From contig NC_011989.1 in assembly GCF_000016285.1 (NCBI RefSeq), positions 3,227,001 through 3,291,000 on the forward strand: DNA of 64,000 nt, in the 5' to 3' direction. The notes under the pieces are model-generated. The model worked only from the letters and a program-made list of their open reading frames with translations, ran no database searches and was not told where the DNA came from. Numbering within the stretch: the first letter of the stretch is position 1; every line of letters begins with the position of its first letter. The translations under genes and the position numbers were made by a program. This document shows positions 1 to 9,273 of this stretch, in pieces. Origin of the DNA: Allorhizobium ampelinum S4. GTDB taxonomy: Bacteria; Pseudomonadota; Alphaproteobacteria; Rhizobiales; Rhizobiaceae.

Positions 1-48
1 AGTCCCCGCGACGAACGCAAGGGTCGATAGAGAAAGGACCAGCGGCGC

Positions 49-1902
49 TTACACCGTTTCCTGCACCAGATGTCCCGCCGAGACCTCCCGGTAATGGCGC
101 GCTGGCGGTTCATAGCCGAGGGGCCGGACCGGGCTCTTGATTTCATCGGTGGACATTTGCCGGGTGATGTTGCGGCGCGCCGGATCGGGCACCGGCACCG
201 CGGCGATCAGCTTTTTGGTATAGGGATGCTGCGGATTGTCGAACACCGCCTGGCGCGGGCCGATTTCAACGATTTCACCCAGATACATCACCGCAACCCG
301 GTGGCTGACGCGCTCCACCACGGCCATGTCATGGGAAATGAACAGATAGGCGAGATTGAAGCTTTCCTGCAAATCAAGCAGCAGGTTGCAGACCTGCGCT
401 TTGATCGATACGTCGAGCGCCGAGACCGCTTCGTCGGCGACGATCACTTTCGGATCGAGCATCAGCGAACGGGCAATGGCGACGCGCTGGCGCTGACCGC
501 CGGAAAACTCATGCGGGTAGCGGCGCATCATATCGGCGCTGAGGCCGACGCGCTGCAACAGATCGGCAGCCTTTTCGCGCGCCTGTGCCTTGGTGCCGAG
601 GTTATGCTCCAGAAACGGCTCCATCACCGCGGTACCCACCGACATACGCGGATCAAGGCTGGCAAAGGGGTCCTGAAACACCATCTGGATGCTGCGGCGC
701 ATCTTGCGCAGGGTGCTACTGTCGAGCGACATGACATTATAACCATCGAGCGCAATCGTGCCGCTGCTCGGCTCGATCAGTCGGGTAATCGAGCGGCCCG
801 TCGTCGACTTGCCGCAACCGGATTCACCGACAAGCGACAGGGTCTCGCCGGGCCTGAGATCGAAGCTGACATTTTCTACCGCATGCACAGCGCCGGATTT
901 ACGCCCCAGCAGTCCCGAACGGATAGCAAAGCGTGTCGTCAGATTTTTCACTTCGAGGATCGGGCGCGGCACCATGTCGAGGGCGCCGACTTCCGCTTCC
1001 TCGACCAGGGTGTCACCGGTCTTGATGTCAATCACCGGAAACCGCATCGGCAAGGCATGGCCGTGCATCGAACCGAGTTTCGGCACCGCCGACAGCAATG
1101 CCCGCGTATAGGGATGCTGGCCGCGGTTGAAAATATCATCCGTCGTGCCGCCTTCGACCATTTCACCCCGGAACATCACGATGGTGCGGTCAGACACCTC
1201 TGCCACAACCCCCATGTCATGGGTGATGAACAGCACCGACATGCCCTCTTCTTCCTGCAGGACCTTGATCAGGTCGAGGATCTGGCCCTGGATGGTCACA
1301 TCCAGCGCCGTGGTCGGCTCGTCGGCGATCAGCAGTTTCGGCTTGGTGGCCAGTGCCATGGCGATCATCACCCGCTGGCGCATGCCGCCGGAAAACTGGT
1401 GAGGGAATTCATCGAACCGACTTTTGGCATTGGGAATGCGGACCTTTTCCAACAGCCGGATCACTTCGGATTTCGCCTCTGCCCTGGAAATATCGCGGTG
1501 GCATAGAATGGCCTCGGCGATCTGCTTGCCGATCGGGAAAATCGGGTTGAGGCTGGTCATCGGCTCCTGGAAAATCATCGAAATATCATTGCCGCGCACC
1601 CGGCGCATCTCTTCTGGTGCCAGCGTCAGCAATTCACGACCGTTCAGCTTGATGCTGCCCTCGATCCGGCTGAAATTCTTCGGCAGCAATTGCATGATCG
1701 ACAGGGATGTCACACTCTTGCCCGAACCGGATTCGCCGACAATGGCGACCGTCTCACGCGGTGCGACATCGAAGCTCATGTTGCGCACCACGGAAGACCA
1801 CTGGTCGCCGATCCGAAACGAGGTGGTCAGATTGCGCACGGACAGAACTGGCTGGACATGCCCGCCCTGAATTGCGCCCTGAGTGGTGAGATCTTCAGCC
1901 AT
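49..1902 (-). CDS. Peptide ABC transporter, double-length ATP-binding protein
   Basis: A 617-residue ATPase with two complete nucleotide-binding domains in one chain, as in GsiA/YejF-type Opp/Dpp importers. The first Walker A is GESGSGKS at about residues 56-63, with signature FSGGMRQRV. The second is GESGCGKST near residues 358-366, with signature FSGGQRQRV. Each domain ends in the oligopeptide-transporter C-terminal extension ([24 protein letters not shown]). It should energise uptake of peptides on the cytoplasmic face. I chose ATG 1902 because AGGGG lies about 11 nt upstream; a GTG 36 nt further upstream has no ribosome binding site. It lies downstream of the M20 amidohydrolase on the same strand and opposite the unit holding binding proteins and permeases, which lacks its own ATPase, so they probably form one system. 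Substrate is inferred only as peptide-like. Confidence 0.9.
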   Translation of the reverse strand: MAEDLTTQGAIQGGHVQPVLSVRNLTTSFRIGDQWSSVVRNMSFDVAPRETVAIVGESGSGKSVTSLSIMQLLPKNFSRIEGSIKLNGRELLTLAPEEMRRVRGNDISMIFQEPMTSLNPIFPIGKQIAEAILCHRDISRAEAKSEVIRLLEKVRIPNAKSRFDEFPHQFSGGMRQRVMIAMALATKPKLLIADEPTTALDVTIQGQILDLIKVLQEEEGMSVLFITHDMGVVAEVSDRTIVMFRGEMVEGGTTDDIFNRGQHPYTRALLSAVPKLGSMHGHALPMRFPVIDIKTGDTLVEEAEVGALDMVPRPILEVKNLTTRFAIRSGLLGRKSGAVHAVENVSFDLRPGETLSLVGESGCGKSTTGRSITRLIEPSSGTIALDGYNVMSLDSSTLRKMRRSIQMVFQDPFASLDPRMSVGTAVMEPFLEHNLGTKAQAREKAADLLQRVGLSADMMRRYPHEFSGGQRQRVAIARSLMLDPKVIVADEAVSALDVSIKAQVCNLLLDLQESFNLAYLFISHDMAVVERVSHRVAVMYLGEIVEIGPRQAVFDNPQHPYTKKLIAAVPVPDPARRNITRQMSTDEIKSPVRPLGYEPPARHYREVSAGHLVQETV

Positions 1903-1981
1903 AGGCCCGTTTTCCCCTGTTTTCGGCCTCGATTTCACGACCGAGGCACTTTATTATTGGTCCACCGCGACAAACACTAAG

Positions 1982-3145
1982 TCAGGCTGCCAAACCGGTT
2001 TCGGCCAATTCCACCCAATAGCTGATGCCGTAAGGAATGGCCTCGTCATTGAAGTCATAGGCCGGGTGGTGCAGATTGGCGGTATCGCCGACGCCTAAGA
2101 AAATGAAGGCGCCCGGACGGCTTTCCAGCATATAGGAAAAGTCCTCGGCGCCCATTTTCGGCGCCATATCGGTCTTCACCCGGTTTTCACCAGAGATCTT
2201 GGCAGCAACCGAGGCGGCAAAATCCGTCTCTTCGGCGTGATTGAAGGTAACGGGATAGCCCCGGTGATAATGCACTTCGGCGATAGCGCCATGCGCCATG
2301 GCCGTGGCGCTTGCCACTTCCTGCACGCGCTTTTCGGCAAAATCGCGGATCTGCGGCAGCAGGGTGCGCACGGTGCCGGTCAGGGTCACATCCATCGGAA
2401 TAACATTATAGGCATCGCCGCCATGGGTGGTGGTGACGCTGATAACCAGCGATTCCAGCGGATCGACGCCGCGCGACACAATCGATTGCAAGGCAATGAT
2501 CACATGCGCCGAAACCAGCACCGGATCGACCGACATATGCGGCTGGGCGGCATGGCTGCCCTTGCCCTTGATAACAATCTCGAACGTATCGGACGCCGCC
2601 ATCAGCGAGCCCTTGCGAATGGCGAAATCGCCAAGCGGCACGCCCGGCGCATTGTGCATGCCGAACACTTGGGAAATGCCGAATTTTTCCATCATTCCGT
2701 CCTGCACCATAGCAAGACCACCGCCGCCGCCTTCTTCCGCCGGCTGGAAGATCACCGCAACCGAACCCGCGAAATTGCGGGTTTCCGCCAGATGCTTCGC
2801 CGCCCCCAGCAACATGGCGGTGTGGCCGTCATGGCCGCAGGCATGCATCTTGCCCGGCACCGTCGAAGCCCATGGCGCGCCAGTGATCTCGGTGATCGGC
2901 AAGGCATCCATGTCAGCGCGCATGCCAATGGTGGTACCCTCGCCGCGATTGCCCTTGATGATGCCAACGACACCCGTTCTGCCAATGCCTGTTTCCACCA
3001 CGTCGCAGCCGAATTCCTTCAGCTTCTGCGTGACAAAAGCGGCTGTCTGATGCACATCGAACAACAGTTCCGGTGTCTGGTGCAAATGGCGCCGCCAGCC
3101 TGCGACCTCTTCCTGCAGGGCGCTGGCACGGTTCAAAATGGGCAT
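1982..3145 (-). CDS. M20 family amidohydrolase (hippurate hydrolase / N-acyl-amino-acid amidohydrolase type)
   Basis: A 387-residue metal-dependent hydrolase of the M20D family, which cleaves N-acyl amino acids or small peptides in the cytoplasm. Seen directly: the metal-site motif MHACGHDGHTAMLLGAA near residues 100-116, PAEEGGGG after it, and the late motif KMGAEDFSYM. The dimerisation insert is present and the length is usual for the family. The start ATG has AGAGGT about 6 nt upstream. It is first in a minus-strand unit with the peptide ABC ATPase downstream, so it probably hydrolyses the imported substrate. The 279-bp gap up to the divergent binding-protein gene (3146-3424) should hold both promoters. 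Exact substrate cannot be told from sequence. Confidence 0.9.
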   Translation of the reverse strand: MPILNRASALQEEVAGWRRHLHQTPELLFDVHQTAAFVTQKLKEFGCDVVETGIGRTGVVGIIKGNRGEGTTIGMRADMDALPITEITGAPWASTVPGKMHACGHDGHTAMLLGAAKHLAETRNFAGSVAVIFQPAEEGGGGGLAMVQDGMMEKFGISQVFGMHNAPGVPLGDFAIRKGSLMAASDTFEIVIKGKGSHAAQPHMSVDPVLVSAHVIIALQSIVSRGVDPLESLVISVTTTHGGDAYNVIPMDVTLTGTVRTLLPQIRDFAEKRVQEVASATAMAHGAIAEVHYHRGYPVTFNHAEETDFAASVAAKISGENRVKTDMAPKMGAEDFSYMLESRPGAFIFLGVGDTANLHHPAYDFNDEAIPYGISYWVELAETGLAA

Positions 3146-3424
3146 GAATGACCTCTTTTTGCTGTTCCCATCCGGTTTTCGATGGCATACTGTTCATCAA
3201 CTCTGGCGTTTTGCAAGTCGCAAATGCAATGAATGAACAAAAAATAGCCTGAAACGGCAATAGCCCAAAACTTAATCAGATCAGTGCTCTGGGTCACGTT
3301 CGAATGCCAAAGCGCTCCGTCATCTTGTCTGTTATTTTAGTAGATTAAACCTCTGCGTTCTTGACTCTGGGCGCCGTGCTGCGAAGCAATGCGATCATCT
3401 CAACCAAAGCAGGACACGGCAACC

Positions 3425-5146
3425 ATGACGTATAACAGGCCCTTAAGGGCGCTATCGGCAGCCGCCATTTTCGCAGCGACTGGCGCATTTGTCAGCACCC
3501 CTGCCATAGCCGCACGCGGCACGGATGGCGACGTAAAGATCCTGTTCTGGCAGGCCGTTTCCAACCTCAATCCCTATCTGTCGGGCGGCAGCAAGGAAGT
3601 CTATGCCGCCTCGATGGTGATCGAGCCGCTGGCCGGTTTCGACGAGCAGGGCAATCTGTTCACCCGGCTCGCCGCCGAAATCCCCACTGTTGACAACGGG
3701 GGCATCGCCAAGGACATGACCTCGATCACCTGGAAATTGAAACCGGGTCTGACCTGGTCGGACGGCGGGACCGTCAGCGCCGATGACGTGGTATTCACCT
3801 GGAAATATTGCATGGCGCCCGGCGGCGGCTGCGCCCAGGCGGCCAAGTTCGACGGGGTGAAATCGGTGGAGGCCATCGACCCGCTGACCGTGAAAGTGAC
3901 GTTTGACGCCCCCAAGCCCTTTGCCTACAGCGCCTTTGTCGGCCAACTCTCGCCAATTATCCAGCAATCCCAGTTCAAGGACTGCCTGGGCGAGAAAGCC
4001 CCACAATGCACCGAGGCCAATTTCAAGCCGCACGGCACCGGACCCTTCGTCGTCCGGGATTTCAAAGCCAATGACGTCGTGCTGTTTGACGCCAACCCGC
4101 GCTACCGCGATCCGGCCAAGCCAGCTTTTGCGAGCATCACCCTGAAAGGTGGCGGCGATGCGATGTCGGCGGCCCGCGCCGTGCTGGAAACCGGTGAATA
4201 TGATTTTGCCTGGAATACGGTGGTGGAACCTGAAGTGACGGAATCCATGCTGAAAGCTGGCAAGGGCACCATGACCTCGGCCTTCAGCTCCACGGTCGAG
4301 CGCATTCAACTGAACCCCTATGCCGTCGATGCGGCCCTCGGTGCCAAACGCTCCACCAAAGAGGCCGGTCCGCATCCAGCCCTATCAGACCCTAGAGTAC
4401 GCCGGGCGCTGGCGCTCGCCATCGACCGCGATGTGATCGTTGAGGCAGGCTATGGCGCTGCCGGCCAGCCGACCTGTAACATCATCCCGGCCCCGGATAT
4501 TTTCGCCTCCAAGGCCAAGACGTGGTGCGGAAAGCAGGACCTGGACGGAGCCAACACGCTGCTGGACGAAGCAGGCTGGAAAAAAGGCCCCGATGGCGTC
4601 CGCGTAAAGGACGGCCGAAAACTGTCCTTTCTGTTCCTGACCACCACCAATTCGGTGCGCCAGGGCACGCAGGTTCTGGTCAAGGACATGTGGTCACAGA
4701 TCGGGGTCGAAACCGAATTGCGCAATGTCTCCGCTTCGGTGTTCTTCGGCGGCGATCCAGCCAGCCCTGACACTTACCAGAAGTTCTATGCCGACGTGCA
4801 AATGTATGCCAGCGGCTTTGAAAGCACCGATCCTGAGAAATTCATGGGTGGTTTCACCTGTGAAAAGATCCCCACTCCCGCTAATAACTGGCAGGGTGAG
4901 AACATCGCCCGCTACTGCGATCCGGCCTATGACACGCTGCTGAGCGAGCTACGCAGGACCTCCGGCACCGAAAAACGCGCCGAACTGGTCCGCACATTGA
5001 ATGACATGATCGTCAATGACGGCCTGGTCATTCCGCTGGTCAATCGCGGCGAGCCCTCGGCCATCTCGAACACGCTGAAGGGTGCAAAACTCAATCCCTG
5101 GGATTCACAGTTGTGGAATGTTGCGGACTGGACCCGTAGCAAGTAA
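3425..5146 (+). CDS. Peptide ABC transporter substrate-binding protein, copy 1
   Basis: A 573-residue periplasmic SBP_bac_5 (DppA/OppA-type) binding protein. An N-terminal signal peptide (hydrophobic LSAAAIFAATGAFV, cleavage likely after AIAA) precedes the mature start RGTDGDVKILFWQA. Typical binding-protein segments such as GTGPFVV and VRRALALAIDRD are present. Several cysteine pairs (CMAPGGGC, CLGEKAPQC) suggest disulphides suited to the periplasm. ATG 3425 was chosen over an upstream ATG because AGGA lies about 11 nt before it and the signal peptide follows at once. It is the first of two tandem paralogues; the next gene shares long near-identical stretches (for example RNVSASVFFGGDP). Two receptors for one permease pair suggest a widened substrate range. 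Confidence 0.92.
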   Translation: MTYNRPLRALSAAAIFAATGAFVSTPAIAARGTDGDVKILFWQAVSNLNPYLSGGSKEVYAASMVIEPLAGFDEQGNLFTRLAAEIPTVDNGGIAKDMTSITWKLKPGLTWSDGGTVSADDVVFTWKYCMAPGGGCAQAAKFDGVKSVEAIDPLTVKVTFDAPKPFAYSAFVGQLSPIIQQSQFKDCLGEKAPQCTEANFKPHGTGPFVVRDFKANDVVLFDANPRYRDPAKPAFASITLKGGGDAMSAARAVLETGEYDFAWNTVVEPEVTESMLKAGKGTMTSAFSSTVERIQLNPYAVDAALGAKRSTKEAGPHPALSDPRVRRALALAIDRDVIVEAGYGAAGQPTCNIIPAPDIFASKAKTWCGKQDLDGANTLLDEAGWKKGPDGVRVKDGRKLSFLFLTTTNSVRQGTQVLVKDMWSQIGVETELRNVSASVFFGGDPASPDTYQKFYADVQMYASGFESTDPEKFMGGFTCEKIPTPANNWQGENIARYCDPAYDTLLSELRRTSGTEKRAELVRTLNDMIVNDGLVIPLVNRGEPSAISNTLKGAKLNPWDSQLWNVADWTRSK

Positions 5147-5494
5147 GATCCATTATAAGAAGCGCATATTGATACGCGACATGCTGACGCCACTGACGCC
5201 AGCATGTTTGAAGCGCCTTGCCACCGAATGGTACTTTGACCCGCACCCTATCCACAGTTGATGCACGGTCTCGCATTTTCCATCTTGAATGAAAAATAAG
5301 CTTGTGATTTTATAGCCCAAAATTTGGGCAAACCAATCATCAGGACAGGCAATCCGACCAGGCCCAGAGGGGATCAGGGCCATATACTCTTTAAATTCAA
5401 TGCCATTGAGGCAATGGGGAAAATTGGCAGCGTCCTTGCATGCGCTGCCAGAAGAAAACTCTCGACCACGAGATTAACAAGGGAACAGCAAACC
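5147..5494. other. 348-bp intergenic region between the two binding-protein genes
   Basis: No coding sequence is supported here. It holds a hairpin at 5180-5206 (arms CATGCTG/CAGCATG plus two more pairs across one mismatch) about 30 nt after the stop of copy 1, followed only by a short T run, so it is a possible terminator or mRNA stabiliser. It also holds a perfect 15-bp palindrome GCCCAAAATTTGGGC at 5315-5329, which looks like an operator. The left half of this palindrome in context (TAGCCCAAAA, 5313-5322) recurs at 3261-3270 upstream of copy 1, hinting that both copies may share a regulator. The remainder is AT-rich and probably carries a separate promoter for copy 2. Confidence 0.5.
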
Positions 5495-7201
5495 ATGCGT
5501 AACATCCGGTTGATTCTGGCGGCATCCGTCGCGTCATTGATGATGACGGGCGCGCCAGCCATGGCCCAGCGCGGCAGTGACGGCGATCTGAAGATGCTTT
5601 TCTGGCAGGCCGTGTCCACCATGAACATCTATCTGTCCGGCGGCACCAAGGAGCAATATGCATCCTCCATCGTCATTGAGCCGCTGGCCGGCTTCGACGA
5701 AAAAGGCGAACTGGTTCCCAAGCTGGTTGACAGCATCCCAACTGTAGAAAACGGCGGCGTCTCCAAGGATCTGACCAGCATCACCTGGAAATTGTCGAAC
5801 GGCATCAAATGGTCGGATGGCACGCCGGTTACCGCCGATGACGTGATCTTCACCTGGCAATATTGCACGGCAGATGGCGGCGGCTGCGCCCAGAAGCAGA
5901 AATATGACGGCGTAAAGACTGTCGAAGCGCTCGATCCGCAGACCATCAAGGTGACGTTCACCTCGCCAAAGCCCTATCCCTATTCGGCTTTTGTCGGCTC
6001 GCAGGCGCCGATCATCCAGAAGGCCCAGTTCAAGGATTGCCTCGGCCCCAAGGCGCCGGAATGCACGGCTGCCAACTTTGCCCCTATCGGCACCGGCCCC
6101 TTCAAGGTCAAGGAATTCAAGCCGAACGACGTGATCACCTTCACGGCCAATGAAAACTACCGCGATCCGGCCAAGCCCGCCTTTGCAACCGCAACGCTGA
6201 AAGGCGGCGGCGATGCGCTGTCAGCGGCCCGTGCCGTGATGGAAACTGGCGAATACGACTATGCCTGGAACATGCAGGTCGAGCCTGAAGTGCTGGCAAC
6301 CATGGAAGCCGCCGGCAAAGGCAAGATCATCACCGCTTTCGGCAGCCAGGTCGAGCGTATCAACCTCAACTTCACCAATGCCGATCCGGCACTTGGCGAC
6401 AAACGCTCCACCAAGGAAGGCGGCCCGCATCCGTCCCTGTCCGACCCGGCTGTGCGCAAGGCGCTCTCCATGGCCATCGACCGTGATGTGATTGTCGAAG
6501 CCGGTTATGGCCTTGCCGGCAAGCCGACCTGCAATATCGTCCCCGGCCCGGATATCTATGTCTCCACCACCAATGACTGGTGCCTGAAGCAGGATATCGA
6601 CGGCGCCAACAAGCTGCTGGACGATGCTGGCTGGAAAAAGGGCTCTGACGGCATCCGCGCCAAGAACGGCGTCAAGCTGAACTTCCTCTACCTGACCTCG
6701 ACCAATTCCGTCCGCCAGGGCACCCAGGCGCTGGTCAAGGATATGTGGTCGCAGATCGGCGTTGGCGCTGAACTGCGCAACGTTTCGGCCTCGGTATTCT
6801 TCGGCGGCGATCCGTCCAGCCCGGACACGTTCCAGAAATTCTACGCCGACGTGGAAATGTACACCAACAATTTCGACGGCACCGACCCGGAAGCCTATAT
6901 GGCCGAATGGATGTGCGACAAGATCCCAAGCCCGGCAAACGGCTGGCAGGGCCAGAACATGCCGCGCTATTGCGATCCAGCCTATGATGCACTCGTCACC
7001 AAGCTTTCCCAGACCGCCAAGATCGAAGAGCGCGTCGAGATCGTCAAGAAGCTCAACGACATGCTGACGGAAGCTGGCGCGCATCTGCCGCTCGTCTATC
7101 GCGGTCAGCCTTCGGCCTTCGCCGCAAGTCTCCAGGGCATCAAGATGACCGGCTGGGACAGCGAGTTGTGGAACATCGCCGACTGGTCGCGCGCCAAGTA
7201 A
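5495..7201 (+). CDS. Peptide ABC transporter substrate-binding protein, copy 2
   Basis: A 568-residue SBP_bac_5 periplasmic binding protein, closely paralogous to the gene upstream throughout: RGSDGDLKMLFWQAV at the mature N-terminus, CTADGGGC, CLGPKAPEC, RNVSASVFFGGDP and CDPAYDALV all have direct counterparts. The signal peptide (residues 1-24, ending APAMAQ) is intact, so both copies should be exported. The start is ATG 5495 with AGGGAAC about 10 nt upstream; longer reading-frame extensions have no ribosome binding site or signal peptide. The two genes are separated by 348 bp and therefore could be expressed independently. Downstream lie a strong hairpin and the two permease genes. Specific ligand unknown. 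Confidence 0.92.
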   Translation: MRNIRLILAASVASLMMTGAPAMAQRGSDGDLKMLFWQAVSTMNIYLSGGTKEQYASSIVIEPLAGFDEKGELVPKLVDSIPTVENGGVSKDLTSITWKLSNGIKWSDGTPVTADDVIFTWQYCTADGGGCAQKQKYDGVKTVEALDPQTIKVTFTSPKPYPYSAFVGSQAPIIQKAQFKDCLGPKAPECTAANFAPIGTGPFKVKEFKPNDVITFTANENYRDPAKPAFATATLKGGGDALSAARAVMETGEYDYAWNMQVEPEVLATMEAAGKGKIITAFGSQVERINLNFTNADPALGDKRSTKEGGPHPSLSDPAVRKALSMAIDRDVIVEAGYGLAGKPTCNIVPGPDIYVSTTNDWCLKQDIDGANKLLDDAGWKKGSDGIRAKNGVKLNFLYLTSTNSVRQGTQALVKDMWSQIGVGAELRNVSASVFFGGDPSSPDTFQKFYADVEMYTNNFDGTDPEAYMAEWMCDKIPSPANGWQGQNMPRYCDPAYDALVTKLSQTAKIEERVEIVKKLNDMLTEAGAHLPLVYRGQPSAFAASLQGIKMTGWDSELWNIADWSRAK

Positions 7202-7212
7202 CAAGCGCCTTG

Positions 7213-7237
7213 CCGGACCCGCATGACGCGGGTCCGG
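7213..7237 (+). terminator. Strong intercistronic hairpin after binding-protein copy 2
   Basis: A perfect 10-bp GC-rich stem (CCGGACCCGC / GCGGGTCCGG) with loop ATGAC, 12 nt after the stop of copy 2 and 90 nt before the permease gene. No T run follows, so it is more likely an attenuator or 3'-end stabiliser that keeps binding-protein mRNA above permease mRNA than a full intrinsic terminator. The role is inferred. Confidence 0.6.
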
Positions 7238-7327
7238 TGAGCTGGCGGTTATCGGCACCCACTATGCGCCGACGCCCTGTTCCAGCTTCATCTCTCCTCC
7301 CTGGCGCGCCCGGAGATATAAAAAATA

Positions 7328-8338
7328 ATGTTTACCTATACGATCCGGCGATTGCTGTTTGCCATCCCGACCCTGCTGATCATCAGCTTCATCATTTTCG
7401 CGCTGCTGGCGATGGCGCCCAACAATCCGCTCGGCGATTTGCCGCTAACGATCCCACCGGAAGTGCGCGAACAGATGCGCGCCGCCCTTGGCCTCGACCA
7501 GCCGATGATTGTGCGCTTTTTCCTGTGGCTGAAGCAGTTCTTCATCAATGAGCCGCTGAATATTTTCGAGCAGATCACCGGCCTGACCGTCGGTTCCGGC
7601 CAGCGTCTGCGGGTCCTGTCCTGGACCACCCGCAGCCCCGTCGTCGACCTGATCGTCCAGCGCATGCCGCAGACGCTTTGGGTTGTCGGCCTGTCCTATG
7701 TGTTCGGCGTATTGCTGGCCATTCCGCTTGGCGTCATCTCGGCCTACAAGCAATATTCGATCTTCGATCAGATTGGCACCTTCGTCTCTATGGTCGGCTA
7801 TTCCGTGCCGACCTTCTTTACCGGCGTGCTGCTGATCGTGATCTTCTCCTCGACCCTGCACTGGTTTCCCTCGGTCTACGATACCAATCTCCAGGTCGTG
7901 GACTGGACAAGCTTCGTCGCCCAGGTCAAGCAGATGGTGCTGCCGGTCATGGTGCTGACGCTCTATAATACCTCGCAGATCAGCCGATTCGTGCGCGCTT
8001 CCATGCTGGACAATCTGCATCAGGACTATGTGCGTACCGCACGAGCCAAGGGCGTCAAGGAAAAGACCGTGCTGCTGGTGCATGTGCTGCGCAACAGCCT
8101 GATCCCGGTTGTAACAGTGATTGCGCTCGGCGTGCCGACGATCTTTTCCGGCGCGATCATCACCGAGCAGATTTTCCGGGTCAACGGTCTTGGCCAATTG
8201 CTGATCACCGCCATCCAGAGCGGCGACTTGCCGCTGGTGCAGACACTGACCTTCATCTTCGCCGTGCTGATCGTACTCTTCAATCTTATTGCCGACGTGT
8301 TGTACGGCATTCTCGATCCGAGGATCCGCTATGACTGA
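7328..8338 (+). CDS. Peptide ABC transporter permease (DppB type)
   Basis: A 336-residue inner-membrane permease. The N-terminus MFTYTIRRLLFAIPTLLIISFIIFAL is the typical first transmembrane helix of DppB/OppB, and about six helices are visible. The EAA-type loop that contacts the ATPase is seen as DYVRTARAKGVKEKTVLLVHVLRNSLIP. The start ATG has GGAGA about 10 nt upstream. The stop overlaps the next permease start by 8 nt (ATGACTGA), so the two are translationally coupled. There is a somewhat long periplasmic insert after the first helix, common in this subgroup. It should form a heterodimer with the next gene product and work with the ATPase encoded on the opposite strand. Confidence 0.93.
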   Translation: MFTYTIRRLLFAIPTLLIISFIIFALLAMAPNNPLGDLPLTIPPEVREQMRAALGLDQPMIVRFFLWLKQFFINEPLNIFEQITGLTVGSGQRLRVLSWTTRSPVVDLIVQRMPQTLWVVGLSYVFGVLLAIPLGVISAYKQYSIFDQIGTFVSMVGYSVPTFFTGVLLIVIFSSTLHWFPSVYDTNLQVVDWTSFVAQVKQMVLPVMVLTLYNTSQISRFVRASMLDNLHQDYVRTARAKGVKEKTVLLVHVLRNSLIPVVTVIALGVPTIFSGAIITEQIFRVNGLGQLLITAIQSGDLPLVQTLTFIFAVLIVLFNLIADVLYGILDPRIRYD

Positions 8339-9248
8339 TGCACCCCTCACCACCCAGGCCAAAGCCGACCGCTCGCAATCCTTCAGTGCCCAGCTTTGGG
8401 GGCAGTTCCGCCGCCATACCGGCGGGGTGATCGGCCTTGCCGTCTTCGTGCTGATCGTTCTGGCCGTCTATGTCGGGCCTTTGATCCACCGCGTCGATCC
8501 CAACAAGCTGAATATCCGCGACAAGAACCAGGGACCGTCCTGGGTCCATCCGTTCGGCACCGACAATCTTGGCCATGATCTGTTCGCGCAGGTTCTGGCC
8601 GGCGGGCAGATCTCGCTGGCGGTTGGCATGGTGGCCATGCTGATTTCGCTGTTCGTCGGTACACTGATCGGCGTGCTCTCCGGCTATTTCAAGCGGATCG
8701 ACGGGCCGTTGATGCGCATCACCGATCTGTTCCTGGCTCTACCGATCCTGCCGCTGCTGCTGGTCATCACCATGCTGTTTCGTGATGTGCTGCGCGCCGC
8801 GTTCGGCCCGGAAGCCGGGATTTTCATCCTGATCGTCTTCGTCATCGGCATTACCAGCTGGATGCACACCGCCCGCATCGTGCGCGGCGATGTACTGACG
8901 GTGAAAAACCAGGAATTCGTGCTGGCCGCCAAGGCCAGCGGCATGCGGGAATACCGGGTGATCCTCAAGCATATCGTTCCCAATGTGCTCAGCTCCGTCA
9001 TGGTCTCGGCCACACTCGGCATTGCCTCGGCGATCATCACGGAATCGGCCCTCAGCTTTCTCGGCCTCGGCTTCCCCTCCGACTTCCCGACCTGGGGTCG
9101 ATTGCTCTATGACGGTGTGAACTTCCTACAAATCACCCCGGCCCGCGCCATCTGGCCAGGTCTGGCGATTTCGCTCACCGTCCTCAGCGTCAACTATATC
9201 GGCGATGGCATCCGTGATGCGCTCGATCCGCGCTCGATGAAGCGCTGA
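8331..9248 (+). CDS. Peptide ABC transporter permease (DppC type)
   Basis: A 305-residue inner-membrane permease of the DppC/OppC family. It has the N-terminal cytoplasmic stretch, a first helix (GVIGLAVFVLIVLAVYVGPLI), then the periplasmic segment ending HPFGTDNLGHDLFAQVLAGG that marks DppC proteins. The EAA loop is EFVLAAKASGMREYRVILKHIVPN and the C-terminus NYIGDGIRDALDPR is standard. ATG 8331 overlaps the upstream permease stop and is preferred over an in-frame ATG 42 nt earlier that lies inside that gene. No ATPase gene follows: the next gene is convergent after 25 bp, so the ATPase at 49-1902 is the likely partner. Confidence 0.93.
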   Translation: MTDAPLTTQAKADRSQSFSAQLWGQFRRHTGGVIGLAVFVLIVLAVYVGPLIHRVDPNKLNIRDKNQGPSWVHPFGTDNLGHDLFAQVLAGGQISLAVGMVAMLISLFVGTLIGVLSGYFKRIDGPLMRITDLFLALPILPLLLVITMLFRDVLRAAFGPEAGIFILIVFVIGITSWMHTARIVRGDVLTVKNQEFVLAAKASGMREYRVILKHIVPNVLSSVMVSATLGIASAIITESALSFLGLGFPSDFPTWGRLLYDGVNFLQITPARAIWPGLAISLTVLSVNYIGDGIRDALDPRSMKR

Positions 9249-9273
9249 TCTTTTATCCGGTCAGGACGTTCAT

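Noticed and set aside
70..1506. A 478-codon plus-strand frame opposite the peptide ABC ATPase
   Set aside because: Same reason: composition typical of an antisense shadow, and the minus strand carries two complete ATPase domains.
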